Source: Ophiostoma sp. CBS 140.51 (taxonomy: Eukaryota > Ascomycota > Sordariomycetes > Ophiostomatales > Ophiostomataceae). From it: a stretch of 64,000 nucleotides of DNA. The DNA is taken from positions 30,426-94,425 of the forward strand of contig JANSLP010000107.1 of assembly GCA_029298735.1 (NCBI GenBank), given 5' to 3'. The notes under the pieces were generated by a model. The model saw only the letters and a program-made list of their open reading frames with translations, was not told the origin of the DNA and did no database searches. Positions within the stretch are counted from its first letter, which is position 1. Every line of letters starts with the position of its first letter. Both the position numbers and the translations under genes were made by a program. Shown here in pieces: positions 10,723 to 22,211 of this stretch.

Positions 10723-11634
10723 TTACCGCTCCTTGGTGATCATGGCACTGGCACCGGCTCCCTTGCCCTTGACCAGCACACCCGCCTTTTGCAGGATGCT
10801 GATGCAGTTCTCAATCGTCGACAGGCTCACGCCGCTCGTGTTTGCGGGGAAGCGCACAGTCTTGAGCCACTCCCGCGCGTCCTCCTCCGAGTAGTCCAGC
10901 TCCGTGCTAATATACTTGACCGACTCCTCCGGGTTGGCATTAAAGTGCGCAATGCCCTGGTCCAGCTTGGCAAATAGGTCCTTCAGCTGTTCCTGCTTCT
11001 CGGGAGAGCCCACAACGGCCGTCGACGCCACAATCTTCCAGCTGCTCCAGGGTGTGTAGATCTCGCCCACGCGCTTGATTTCCTGGTTGTCGTAGTACCG
11101 CTTGGATGTGAAGTGCTCCCACATGAAGAAGTCGGCGGCGCCTGAGTTGACGGCCTTGCGCAGGTTCTCAAACGTGTTCAAGATGACCGTCTCGGAAAAG
11201 GGCTTGTTGTCCGCCGGATCGGCTGCTGTCAGCCACCCCTGCTGGTCCGCCAGCACAAAGCCCATGACGAAACTGCCCGAGCCGATGCGCGACACGCCAA
11301 TCTTGCCGCCTTTGAGGTCGGCGACCGACTGGATGTCGGTGCGGTCAAAACCGCTCGAAATGGCCCAGCACAGCGGCGTCTCGACGTAGGTGCCGACAAT
11401 CTGGTAGCCGCCCTGGCCGGGTTCCTCCTTGCCGAGACCGGCAACCCAGCCCTCGGTCAGGCCAATGCCAACGTCAATGTCGCCCGCGCGCAGGGCCGTA
11501 ATCATGTGGCCGGTACCGGAGGGGTAGGGCACGACGACGGCATCGAGGCCAAAGTGTGTCTTTGCATAGTGGATGGGGGTTGAGAAGTGCTCGGGCACGT
11601 AGCCGACGCGGAGCGGGGTCGTCGAGGAAGTCAT
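10723..11634 (-). CDS. periplasmic-binding-protein-fold protein (Ca3427-like, ABC substrate-binding/NMT1-like)
   Basis: An intronless frame. The start is placed at 11634 because MTSSTTPLRVGYVPEH opens the domain; an in-frame ATG at 11676 would add 14 residues (MFSPVCYLSESDII). 303 aa. The sequence has the type-II binding-protein pattern: LRVGYVPEHFSTPIHYAK, ALRAGDIDVGIGLTEGW, VADLKGGKIGVSRIGSGSF and FENLRKAVNSGAADFFMWEH. I relate it to the fungal cytosolic Ca3427 group, which resembles thiamine-precursor and riboflavin-type ligand-binding proteins; ligand unknown. No signal peptide is evident from the chosen start, unlike bacterial homologues, so an intracellular role is likely. Confidence 0.8.
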   Translation of the reverse strand: MTSSTTPLRVGYVPEHFSTPIHYAKTHFGLDAVVVPYPSGTGHMITALRAGDIDVGIGLTEGWVAGLGKEEPGQGGYQIVGTYVETPLCWAISSGFDRTDIQSVADLKGGKIGVSRIGSGSFVMGFVLADQQGWLTAADPADNKPFSETVILNTFENLRKAVNSGAADFFMWEHFTSKRYYDNQEIKRVGEIYTPWSSWKIVASTAVVGSPEKQEQLKDLFAKLDQGIAHFNANPEESVKYISTELDYSEEDAREWLKTVRFPANTSGVSLSTIENCISILQKAGVLVKGKGAGASAMITKER

Positions 11635-11676
11635 GATGATGTCGGATTCGGAGAGGTAGCACACTGGTGAGAACAT

Positions 11677-13356
11677 GCTTGGTTGAGGTGGAGGTGGATG
11701 AGGTTCAGATTTGAGTCAGCGAACGCGAACATGTGCTCGCGGAGATAATGAAAGATCCCGCAAAACAGTCGAGGGGTCGAGCCGGGAAGGTGCCTCTCTT
11801 AGCTCGGTTTTGGCGGCATGTCGACATGCCGTTGCGCCGTGCGGGGCAGCTAAAAACCGACAACTCAAACAACGCTACCATGCTCACAACAAGGCTTTGT
11901 GTCAGCCTTGCCTGGACGATCCTTGAAGACTATGGCACTATTTTGTACAGTTTGCATTTCCTTGTAAATATTTGGATGAACGAGAACATGAGGGCCAGCT
12001 CAACCTTGAAATGTGGTTCTGGTTGCTCTCTGAATCTACATGTGAGCACCTCGATCGTCGGGTGCCAGGCAGCTGATCATCCAGCTTTCACTCGGGAAAG
12101 AGGAACCCGCGAGCATAGACATTCTCCCCTTGTTCTTTCCAGATGATATCAAATACGGATACGATCGTAATGGAAGGATCTTTGGTTGAGCGAGGTGAGT
12201 AGTTTGTGGGGGAAAGAGCGACCCCCACTCGACAAGGGGCAAAACAGCTGACCAGGCCAACCTCCAAGCTTGTCTTCGCTCTTTGGAATCCGTTGAAAAA
12301 CGTGGCTTTGTTGGTGTTGACAAACCACGAGCAACTTAAAATTGCGTGAAGGTGCCCAATGTTTACTCAAAAGTTTATTCGAACTTCGCATGTGTGTCTC
12401 CGTTCTACGATTGAAAAACGATGCCATCGCGGAGCATAACATGTGTCCTTTTCGTACGTTCCAAACGCGGGGAAGAAAAGTCGTGACGTCACACGCAAAT
12501 GCGAATAGCAAACACATGCTTGTCGTTCTTTCCTCGTGTTGCACGCTGCAAGCCTCAATTGGCAGCTGCGTTGTGCATCGTAGCTTCTGTGTTTGTTATC
12601 TTGCTCTCCTCTCCTTCTGTTTTCACTTTGTGTTGTATTACCCCTTACTCCACAGATGAGCTTCCTTCGCTCCTGCCCTTCTTCCTTTTTCTCGTGGGTT
12701 TCATTCCTACCACAGTAAATATTACAGCAGGCTGATTGGTGTCCATTGATGTCTTTGGCGCCTGTTGGTGGCGCTACAGACCCACCGTCAGGGAAACTGA
12801 CAACGTACTTTTTGGTGCTTTTTGGCGTCTCTTGGTGGTTTCTTGGTGTCTCGTCAACACACAAAAAAAGATCGCCGGAAGCTCTTTGCCCATATCCGAT
12901 AGTTCCGATTGTTGGGGACACTCACCTCAGCCATCTCGCCTAGCCTTCTCATTTTGCCTCTCCTTTTTGCACACCTTGACGGCCTTCTCTTGCATCTTCT
13001 CTTCTTTGTATCTCAATTGCATCTTCCATTGCGACAGCATTGCGCTTCTTATACGCGACACGATTAACGACATCCTATAGGAACCCCTAGATCCATAAAT
13101 CACGCTTCAGGTAAGCTCCTCGAAAAAACATTGAAGCTGTTGGGAAGCTAGGGAGCTCCAGCCAGCCTCGCGGGCGAGTGATGAGCAACATCGCGACAAC
13201 GGATGCAAACACGAGGACTGACTTTAAGTGCATGCAGCAGATCGATCTACGGTTACAATCACGATCACGAGCTCAGACACAGTTAACGCCGACAACTCCT
13301 CCTCTTTGCATTTTCCTACCTTTTCCACGAATATACACTCTCCCCACACCTTCACG
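11677..13356. other. long leader/intergenic region
   Basis: No convincing protein is seen. The part from 12590 to 13060 is CT-rich, and cttcag|gtaagctcc near 13105 resembles a splice boundary, so this may include a spliced 5' UTR of the small gene at 13357. Confidence 0.4.
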
Positions 13357-13557
13357 ATGGAGCCGTGGTCCGCGTCCGATGTTACGAACCTCGCCGGTAT
13401 CTACACGATCCTCTTCTGCATGGTCAGCGTTTGCTACATGATGTGCGACCCGATTGGCGGCTTCAAGCAGCCACCAAAGCGGTCGCCCGAGGAGGAGCTC
13501 GCCTCCACACAGACAGCCCAGGCGCGGGCCCAGGCCAATGCTCAGGCGGCAAAGTAG
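13357..13557 (+). CDS. small single-pass membrane protein (66 aa), uncharacterised
   Basis: The frame starts MEPWSASDVTNLAGIYTILF, contains one hydrophobic segment (about residues 12-31, ending CYMMCD), then GGFKQPPKRSPEEE and an Ala/Gln-rich tail. The frame is open upstream, but codon bias becomes coding-like only from this ATG, which has an ACGATGG context. The pattern of acidic N-terminus, one membrane span and charged tail suits a small organelle or ER membrane protein. I do not recognise a family. Confidence 0.5.
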   Translation: MEPWSASDVTNLAGIYTILFCMVSVCYMMCDPIGGFKQPPKRSPEEELASTQTAQARAQANAQAAK

Positions 13558-14604
13558 GCGCAGGAGGACCCCATAGGGCCCTGTAGGCGAGAATACTACG
13601 GAGTAGTAGGCGAGCTCGGCAGAACATCGTGAGATCGTGGGCGGGGGAAGACAGATGAAGAATAAAACAAGGAGAGGAAGGGAGTGGGCCAACAGACGGA
13701 CCGACCAGACGACCGGGTTGTCCCTAAAAAAGATGGACATACTTGCACTGATACGCCCTGGTCTCGGGTCCTGCGTTGCTTGTTCACACTCCCACTTCCC
13801 ACAAACTATCGTGAAGTGCCATGGAGGGGGTACACAGAGACAAAAGGCGACGATCCCCTGCACCTGCACTTGTGGGTGGTAGGACTCGGGCTGTTTGTGG
13901 GTTGCCTGTTTTGAGCTAGGGGACGGCGGGCGGCTGTAGGCATAGGGCGGAGTACCGGTTCAAAAAACAGGATCGTGACATGCCAAACTGGAGGAAGATC
14001 GTGAAATAAGACAGGACCAAACAATAGGGGGGGTGGGAAAGTCGGACCAACAACCCACCACACCCACGACCGTGCCGCTGGGAAAGAGAGGGGAGTGCGG
14101 TACCTAGAAGGAAAATTTGTATGCTTAGCCTTTTTATCAACCATTATTCTGCATGTAACAATATAGAATATTCAAAACAACCATTCAAAACTTGAACTTC
14201 GACATCGGACGAAAGAGAAAAGACGGGCCGAAGCGGTTGACGATCATCTGAAAAAGTCCACATGCTTGCAAGGAAACATGTGTGCCACGTTTACCTCGAC
14301 GTAGAGATCATTTACTGTACCGTGAGAGATCGATGATAATCGACACAAAATGAAGAGACGAAGAAACTCACAGAAAATAAAAAGAGAATGGGAGATGATG
14401 ATGTCCAGGCGAGAATCAAAGCGAGTTTGTCGTCAACGCAATAGCAAATGCTATTAAAAATAAAAAGAAGAGAGAAACAAAACGTAAGTTTCAATGCCAG
14501 GAAAGTCCAAAGCGAGGAAAAGAAAGGGTAGACAAATTAGTCAAAAAAGAGAAACACATCTCTTTCCTCAACTTTCAAGTTTACAAAAAGAACTTTTCAA
14601 AAGA
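13558..14604. other. intergenic
   Basis: No coding region supported. It contains the dyad tactacggagtagta at 13594-13608 just downstream of the small gene. Confidence 0.45.
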
Positions 14605-14676
14605 CGATCGAGGAGGGGCTCGAACCCCCAATCTTCACAGCCGAAATGTGACGCCTTACCATTAGGCCACCCGACC
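14605..14676 (-). tRNA. tRNA-Arg (anticodon UCG)
   Basis: On the bottom strand a 72-nt cloverleaf can be drawn: acceptor GGTCGGG pairs with CTCGATC (two G-U pairs), D-arm GCC-TAATGGTAA-GGC, anticodon stem TCACA/TGTGA closing the loop TTTCGGC with TCG at positions 34-36, and a T-arm with loop TTCGAGC. G is the discriminator base. There is no intron. A TCTTTT Pol III terminator follows directly. The body resembles other ascomycete tRNA-Arg genes (GGCGTC...TTCGG...AAGATTG). Confidence 0.9.
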
Positions 14677-17600
14677 ACGCACGTGGATAAGAATTTGCGC
14701 TAAACAGGTTTCTAAAGGCCAGCTCAGTAGAGAATCGGCGAAATTGCTCACCAACGACCACGAAACACCACTCGAACGTCAACAAAATAGGCCAATAAAA
14801 GACGACGAGTTTCCACAGTCGCCTTGGACATCAAAAGAAGCAATTTGATACGTGTGCCTTTGGAACAACCCCATTCATTCATTCATTCATTGAATTTTGC
14901 CCAATTTTTTGCTGTCAAATTACCCAGCAAAATACGTCTTTCTGTCAACGCACACATCGCCTTGGAAGGAAGGTGCGCAACTGCCCAAAATGAAGTCTCC
15001 GCTATTACGGGATACCCATTTCGCGGTAGTTCTGTCAGAAGTGACGCTTCAGGAGCCAGACATCAAAGGTCGTACATTTTCTTGATGGCGATTCCAAAAT
15101 CATATTGTCCGCTGCCACATACTATTTTGCGGCTCCGGTCGAGGCCCAACGGTGAAGTGAGTGGGACGGTGGCACAAAAATAAACATAATAAAAACGTTC
15201 GATTAAAAATACGGAGAAGGTGCACGGTGATGGAAAAAGGCCTCAAAAGTTTGCAGTTGAGATCGGGTGTGGCGTGCACTTTTTGAAGACACAGTCGCAT
15301 TGCCATGGATCGTTTTCAGCACGGAGCAGCTTTTTTAGGGTGAAGGCAACCCACACACACTTTTTGTGAGCTGAAAGGTCTAAGCTTCTTGAGGCTTCTT
15401 GTCTGTTTTGGGCAACTCGATGCGGTGAAAGTGAAGAGCCTCCAGGAACAAAACGTCTGTGCTTTTATTCGTGTGGCGCTGGCGCGTTCTTGACAGACAT
15501 CAACCATCAACCCTTGCCAGACGTCGACATGAACGATGGAGATACGTAAACGTAAAATCAAAAGACATCAAGGGAGACTGTCGATGGAGACAGAATCCGC
15601 CGTTGAAACTTTCGTTGAAATTCTTGATCCACTCGAGTGAGATCAGAAGAGCAAGGTCAAAGCTTCTTTCCATGTAGAGATCATGGATGTCGTAACACAT
15701 CTGGAGCTAGAGCTAACCTGGAGGAGAGAAGCTGGAGATGAGCAAGAGATGAAGCAAAGGGGAAGGTGCAAGTATCAAAACACCCTTCTCCCTTCTTTGA
15801 CCTCTCGACGCCTGAAGATCCAGACCCTTGTGCGAGGCTTTTAATTTATTTTTAATCTTGACTTCCGGTTCTTTCTCTGGAGTACCTGTCGGTGAACAGA
15901 CTGGGTAACTGCAAGGAAGCGATGGCCTGCGTGGAATGCTGCATGGAGGCTTGGATGTACAAGGGGGAGCTTCAATCTATTTCATTTCCTCCCCAGACCA
16001 AGCAAGAGCTCGCGTGCACACCTTGATATCGAGACGCCCTGACATCTTGACGCCCAGACACCTCCATCGTTCTCCATGGGGTCTCCTTTTCTAGATCATC
16101 ATATCCCTCACCCCAACTCCAGCTCGTCGTGATTTGACGCTTGTTGACAGCTTCCCCATGGGCTCGTCATCCATGAGCGACAAGCTCTGACCGAAGGGCG
16201 TAGCTCCAGGAGAAGGGGCGTGAGATTTAAGCCTTCGCCCTTTGTTCTTGACCAGTCTCGCCATTTTTCACCAGTTCTGATATTCCCTCGTCCTTGTTGA
16301 TCCTGTTCATCAAAGAATTCATTTGAAGCAGTTAGCTTCGATTCAACCTTCTGGAAGGAAGACGGCAAAGACGGCGTTTAACTTTGCTGCTTGTCTCTGA
16401 AGGGTGTCTGGAAGTTTCCGTGATTCTGCAGTTCGACATATTTCGGTGGAGCCCAGGACTTTGTCAAGGCTTGTCCCCATTTGATACTAACACTAACACG
16501 CCAGCACAGGCACCACTTAACGCCGCGCTACGGGCGAATTTCGACATAAAAAAAGCTCCGTGGTCTGGGCGTCTTTGGCGTCCTTCTGACATGGTCTGGG
16601 CCTTTGAGGCTAAAAGCTTGAGAGTCCAGCCCCGATTTGGCCTGGGGATACGCTAACCTTCAGGGGGTACGGGCCCCATACAGTGCTGACACGGACGGCC
16701 TCTGGTCAGCACAGGCAGTTCATGTCTTTTCCTCGCTTGGGGCGGTAAATGTATTTTCGCAAAAAGGGGTCGTTTTCAAAAATCTGGCGAGGTTTATTCA
16801 AAAAAGGTGCAAGTCTTTCCCCCTTCTTTTTGGTTGATTATTCGACGCGTGGTTGAATGTCATCGCTTCATCGCATGTCGTTGGTTCTTTTTTTCCTCGA
16901 TCGTGAGATCACAGATTCGATGCCAATGCGCGCCAGCAGATGCGGCATGCATGGGTTAGGTAGTGCCCCTTGGAAAGCCACTTAGCGCACCCGCACCTCG
17001 CTTGTTGCTTTTTCTTCACGATGCTTCACTTTAGATGAAACACACGGCACACACACGCTTTTGGGCACATACTTGTAAGCCACACACACCGGTGGAGTTC
17101 TCCGGGGTCGCATCCCTACGGAAGGGAGGAGGGGCCTGTCATAGTTGCACATCGTGAAGTAGAAAAGCTGGGTGTGCACTGTGGGGGCGGCAGAGACGTT
17201 TCTCAGTCAGATACGGAGTAAAGAAAGCGAAAACTGCGGAGTACGACGTGCGCCCGTATCTCACCTAAACATGACGACAGTCGATGGACGACATTCAACG
17301 ACATCTCATGTCAACAACATCGACAACACAACATCTCGCACTTTGCACCAGTCAACGACCTTGGCGATGCATTCAACAAAGCCCTCACTCTTTTCTCTTT
17401 ATATTTGTTACGCCCGGATACAACGGATGGCCATTCGCTTCGACTCATTGCGACCTCTTGCTGCACTTCTTGTTGTTCTTAATGCTGGTCATCTGCTGGT
17501 CATCTTTGTGTTTGTGTCATCCGACCGACCTTCTTCGGCCAGAGCGAACGCAACGGTGCCTAGGGTGAGAAGGAAGAGGGAGACAAGCAGAGACAGAAAA

Positions 17601-20600
17601 AGAGATTGAGGATATTGAAGGTGCAGACTGAAAATAGAGTCATACTGACTTTGTTGGGGAGGGAGGGAGGGGGAAAGCAAAGCAGGAAATCCTGCAAGTG
17701 CGAGGAGCTAGGTTGGCACAAGTTGAACAACTCAAAGAAAAAAGGAAGCCCAAGATGTTGCAAGCGAGAGGGGGGAAGCCAAAAAACCGGCGGAACAGTC
17801 AGAATAAGCAAGAACGACAGTCGACCGACCTTAGTCTTGTCAATGGGTTTCATGGTTCGCTGGACTAGGCGCTGCAACCACAGTGCCTACAAGTGCCCTC
17901 GAGTGCACCCTGATTCGCAGGAAACAACCCCGGTCACCCCCTCTTTTGCAGCTACCCCACCATTCTTGACCACTGTTAATGGTGTCTGTTCCCATCCTTC
18001 CATGGACCTTCCCCCGGCGATCCTGCACTGCGCTAGCGCTCAGGTAGGCAAGGTGCTGCCGATTGCCATCGATGGGAGAGAGAGGAGCCCCGTAATAATA
18101 TGCTCCGACCGTCACAGGAAGGAAAAGGGAAAGGAAACAGAAGGAGAAAAGCCAGCCACAGACAGCATCCAACGAGCCGCAATCACGGACAGGGGGCATG
18201 TGAGCCAATCCAACGTCCGTTGGTCGTCACCGTTTCTTTGCCAACTCTTTTCGGACATCGTACTCAGGACTTGTTTTTGATCAAATTATTCCTTTCTTCC
18301 TTTTACACGCAATAGCATATTCAGAAGACTCAAGATCCGAAAAACATGAAAGCAGAAAGAGATGGTCAAATTGAACATCTCCGTCACATGCTCTCATACT
18401 TTCCGTCTGCTCCGTTGAGCCACAGTTTGACTCCGCTCCCAGCCGAAAGGCAGCATGGGATCCTACGCTAAAAGAGGCCCCCATCCATGAAAATCAAGAG
18501 ACGTCTTGTGGCCATGTCGCCATTTGTTACTTGTATTTTTGTCACTTTATGACCTTGTCTCTTTTGCTTCACTTTCTCTGTTTGTTGACAAAAAACGTGC
18601 TGCTTTTTGACGACCAGCACCGCCAGTTCTGTCCAAGTATCTTCAAGCCCCCCGTTCCCTCCATCTTGACCAAACTGTCCTTGATGTTTGGTAAGAACTG
18701 GGTGCTCACCAGGGCAGAACTGCCCACCAAGACGGCACACCATGCAGGGAAAATCAGGGAAATCGACACCCTTCTTTTTCTTGTCAATCAGTAATCTGCA
18801 GATACGGAGTACGCCGTGTCACAGACAGCGGGCAGCAGACAGCGGCAAAACAACTTCCTGCTCCCGGGAGATCAGCAAGAAAGCACATCTTAAAATTTGT
18901 GCCTTTTTGTCTCACCACACGTTGATACTCGCACGTAACGAGCAGAGGGAGAGAGCCAAGGACAACCCAGAAAACTCCATCGTATCTGCGTATTCCGTAT
19001 CGTCGACGTCGCTGATCGTCCCGTTCTTTTGGAACCAAAATGCAGGTCAGAGACAGATATTGTGGGAGAAACACTTAAACAACGAAAGCAGGGATTCACT
19101 TGTAAATTGCACTCTCAGCTTTGTTGTTTGGATGAAGTATCTCGACACCGCGCTCCTTCTGTTCGTGCCACTCTCTGCAGCATGCCCTCGTCGACAAGCA
19201 TCCATGCATCTCACACCTCTTGTTTATTTTCTTATTTTCTTCCTTCCCGCCCCAGCCTTCCCTTTTCACCTGCTGTTTTTTGCTCCTACTCTCCAGCATA
19301 GCCGCCGAGGCCGCACTATCGACAGATGCATCTTCCTTCTAGACAATTTTACGCGTTGTCACCCCCTCATCTTCATCCTCATCTCCATCTTCAATCTCCC
19401 CCAGTCTCTCCATCTCTCCAGTCTCCCCATATTCTTCTCCTCCTCTCCTCTTTTTGTCTTTTCTTAGTTTATGCCTTGCGCCCTTTCGTAGTCTCGCTCA
19501 TTCTCTCGCTGCTTTTTTGTTGAAATCTGAAGGTTTTATTGCCTCGCCCATGACCAGAAATCATGACCTTGTCCGTTTGAGGTCATCCGGTCGACTTACA
19601 CGCCCCCCTTTCTCATCTACCGCAGCCTGTGTCAGTGTGTCAATGTATCAGTCCCGGCGGGCTTTGCTTTCTTTGTGCTGTGTCAAGACCTTTTTTCTCG
19701 GTGTGCGGGGCCCGAGTTACAGAAAGCAGTCTTTTTTGTTTTTCCTATTATTATTATTATTTTTATTTTTTATTTCTCTCTCCGTTTCCTTTCGATCCGT
19801 TACCCGTTTTATTTTATTTTTTTGCATTTTCTGCGGTCGCTCGTTCGGCTGGTTGGCGCCACTTCCCGCTTCGCACCTTGGCCCAAGATAGAAGGTCGTT
19901 TGAACCATGAGAGTCGAAGAAGCTCCAAAGTGCTCCAAAACCCCAAAAGACCACACAAAAATAAAAGAAAATTCGGCAGAAGGATTCTCCCCCTTGGGGG
20001 CCCCAGCATTTTGCCCAGGGATGCTCCATGATGCCCACTCTTCAGTGTCAAGCCTGAACAGATCTTTGCTTGACACGAGACCGATGGCATTTTTCTGTCC
20101 GTTTTGCTTTTCGTGCTGTGTTGTCTTTCCCTATTCTCGCTAGTAGCTCTGGTCTCAGAATTATTTGTGTTATTCGAACCACCGTCTCACTTCTTGCTTC
20201 TCACTGTTTGTTCGTTTGTTCCTTTGAATGTTCTAGCTCAGACTCTGGCCTATCCACTCGATCCATCAGCTGTTCTTTCAAATCTTAGTTCCCTAATTTC
20301 CCTAGCGTACTTTTTCGTCTACCGCAGCTGCGCAGGTCAACTTTTGTCCTTTTGCAGGTTGCACTTGTCATCCTGTAAGTACTTTTTTGCTTGTTTTCTT
20401 TAGTTTCCTTCCTTGGTGTTGTTGCTTGTTTTTGCCAATACTGAGTAGGGCCGTTTTTCAAGCCCGAGGTTTGAGGCTTGTCATTTCAAGACCTGCCCAG
20501 GCGTTTCGTTTCCTTTGTGGGGAAGGCGCGAGCTTTGTCTTGAGAGCACGTCCCTTCTCGCCTACGCCTACTCAATACGCGCGCCTGCCTTCACTTGTAG

Positions 20601-21330
20601 CTGTTGCTTCCTTCCTCAAAGCAGCGTTGCTGGTTGTTCGAAGATTGCTCGAGAGGAAAGAACGAACGAGGCGGTGGGCGGACACGCCGAAGCAAGCCCG
20701 TGAGCTTGCCCACCTTTTCCCCACACGTAGCGTGTCTTTTTGCCCAGGGATGATCTGCGTCGACAATATGGTACACGACTGTCTCGAACTCGACGGCGTG
20801 AACAGGGAATGAACGGCGTCAGAAGTCAGAAAAACGGGCAGAAACGTAAAAGCCAAAAAGGCAAAAGAAGACTTGTCGCGGCTTGGCCCTTGGGCCTACG
20901 ACGTTCTTCTCAAAGTACTACATGTACGTCCGTCGAATCAAATGCCGCGTCGCAACAGAAAACCCGTTGCAACATTACAACCCGAGTTGTCGATTATTAC
21001 GATATTACGACAACGGCGGACGGGCGAGAGAGGACAAGCACACTTTTACTTGCAGCCTACAGCAGCTTGCAGGCAGACTAAAATACCACACCAAAGAAGC
21101 AGGTGCCGTGCCGTAGTGGACAAACTTGGGGTGTAATGACATTCGTACTGTGTGGAGAGGGCCAGACACCGTGCTAAGCTTGGGGCGTTCTTTGGACAAA
21201 GCTTGGTCTGACCCGAACTGGACAACACCCGGACCTGGCCTTGTTTTTGTGTTATTGTTCTACCGCACGCACTGTCCTCGCCGCGTCACTCCTTATTAAA
21301 AATATAAAAGAAAAATAGTTAATGTCGAGG
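14677..21330. other. gene-poor, pyrimidine-rich region of about 6.6 kb
   Basis: I find no frame with family features. Frames listed by length are low-complexity Ser/Leu/Phe-rich translations of CT-rich DNA, notably 18500-18800 and 19200-20450. There are a (CATT)n run near 14875-14893, TATT repeats near 19745, and several TACGGAGTA elements (17211, 17236, 18801). It could hold long 5' leaders or non-coding transcripts; nothing in the sequence alone settles this. Confidence 0.5.
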
Positions 21331-21369
21331 CAAAGGACCGGGCATGTGGCAGCGGTGGTTATAATAGTA

Positions 21370-22085
21370 ATATTGAGGAAAAATGAGAGAGAAGAGAAAG
21401 AGAAGAGAGAGAGAAGAGAGAGGAAGCTGAGATGGTTGACGAGGACGGTGACGTTGAGAGAGTGAGAAGATACTGAGAAGATGTTGAAGCTAGAGATAAA
21501 GAATCACAAAGGTTGACGCTTACGTGAGAGAAAAGTAAGAAAACTTTCTGGGGGCAGGGCAAAGGGATCGAGCGACCATCGTCGCAAGAGGTGCGATCGT
21601 GTTACCTAGAATTATAACAATAGTGTATTGAGGAAAGTCTCGATGTTTGTCCTCAATAGAAGTGCCCCGCTACAAGGCGACTTCCCTTTTGGGTAATTTC
21701 GGCACTTACACGCACCCACCTTGACCTCTTCACCTCCCATTGTTCTACAACGGCGGAGGACATTTACAGAAGGACTGCGTGTGCAGAAATACACTCAGAA
21801 TGTGTCTAATTTATTTTATTTAAGAAAAAAAAAAAACGGTATTCAAGGTAGGATATCATATATTCACGCACTATCTGTCCCCACGACTCTTTGGCTCCCT
21901 ATTCCCGGCATACATCCCCTGTGGCTCTCCTCGCTTCCGAGCAGCCACCTAGTAAGACGGCGGCGTAACTGAATCCAGCAGTGAAGTTGCGTATGATGTC
22001 GTTCCTGCTACATTCATTCTCTTTCTTTCTCCCGCCTACTATTACTATTGTCTTTCTTCTCCTTCTGTTATTTATAAAGTTGAAA
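21370..22085. repeat. diverged direct repeat, copy 1 (left flank of the metabolic island)
   Basis: Matches 35700-36400 in the same orientation at a nearly constant offset of about 14,330 bases. Anchors are the shared run with acttcccttttgggt near 21680, gcacttacacgca near 21702, tgcagaaatacactc near 21783 and tccccacgactctttggctc near 21877. Similarity is by eye about 75-80 percent with many substitutions and small gaps. It includes the decayed 3' end of the orphan family seen at 36187-37293 and stops about 130 bases before the transporter gene. Confidence 0.75.
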
Positions 22086-22211
22086 AGTTAACATTTTGAC
22101 GAGCTCTTCCTGCTACTGTGCCTGGATGCCCCACAATACAGTGTAGCCGAGTTAACTATCTAACGAAGTTAGCATTATTAAATAATGCTTTCCTATGGCT
22201 ATGTAAAAGTC

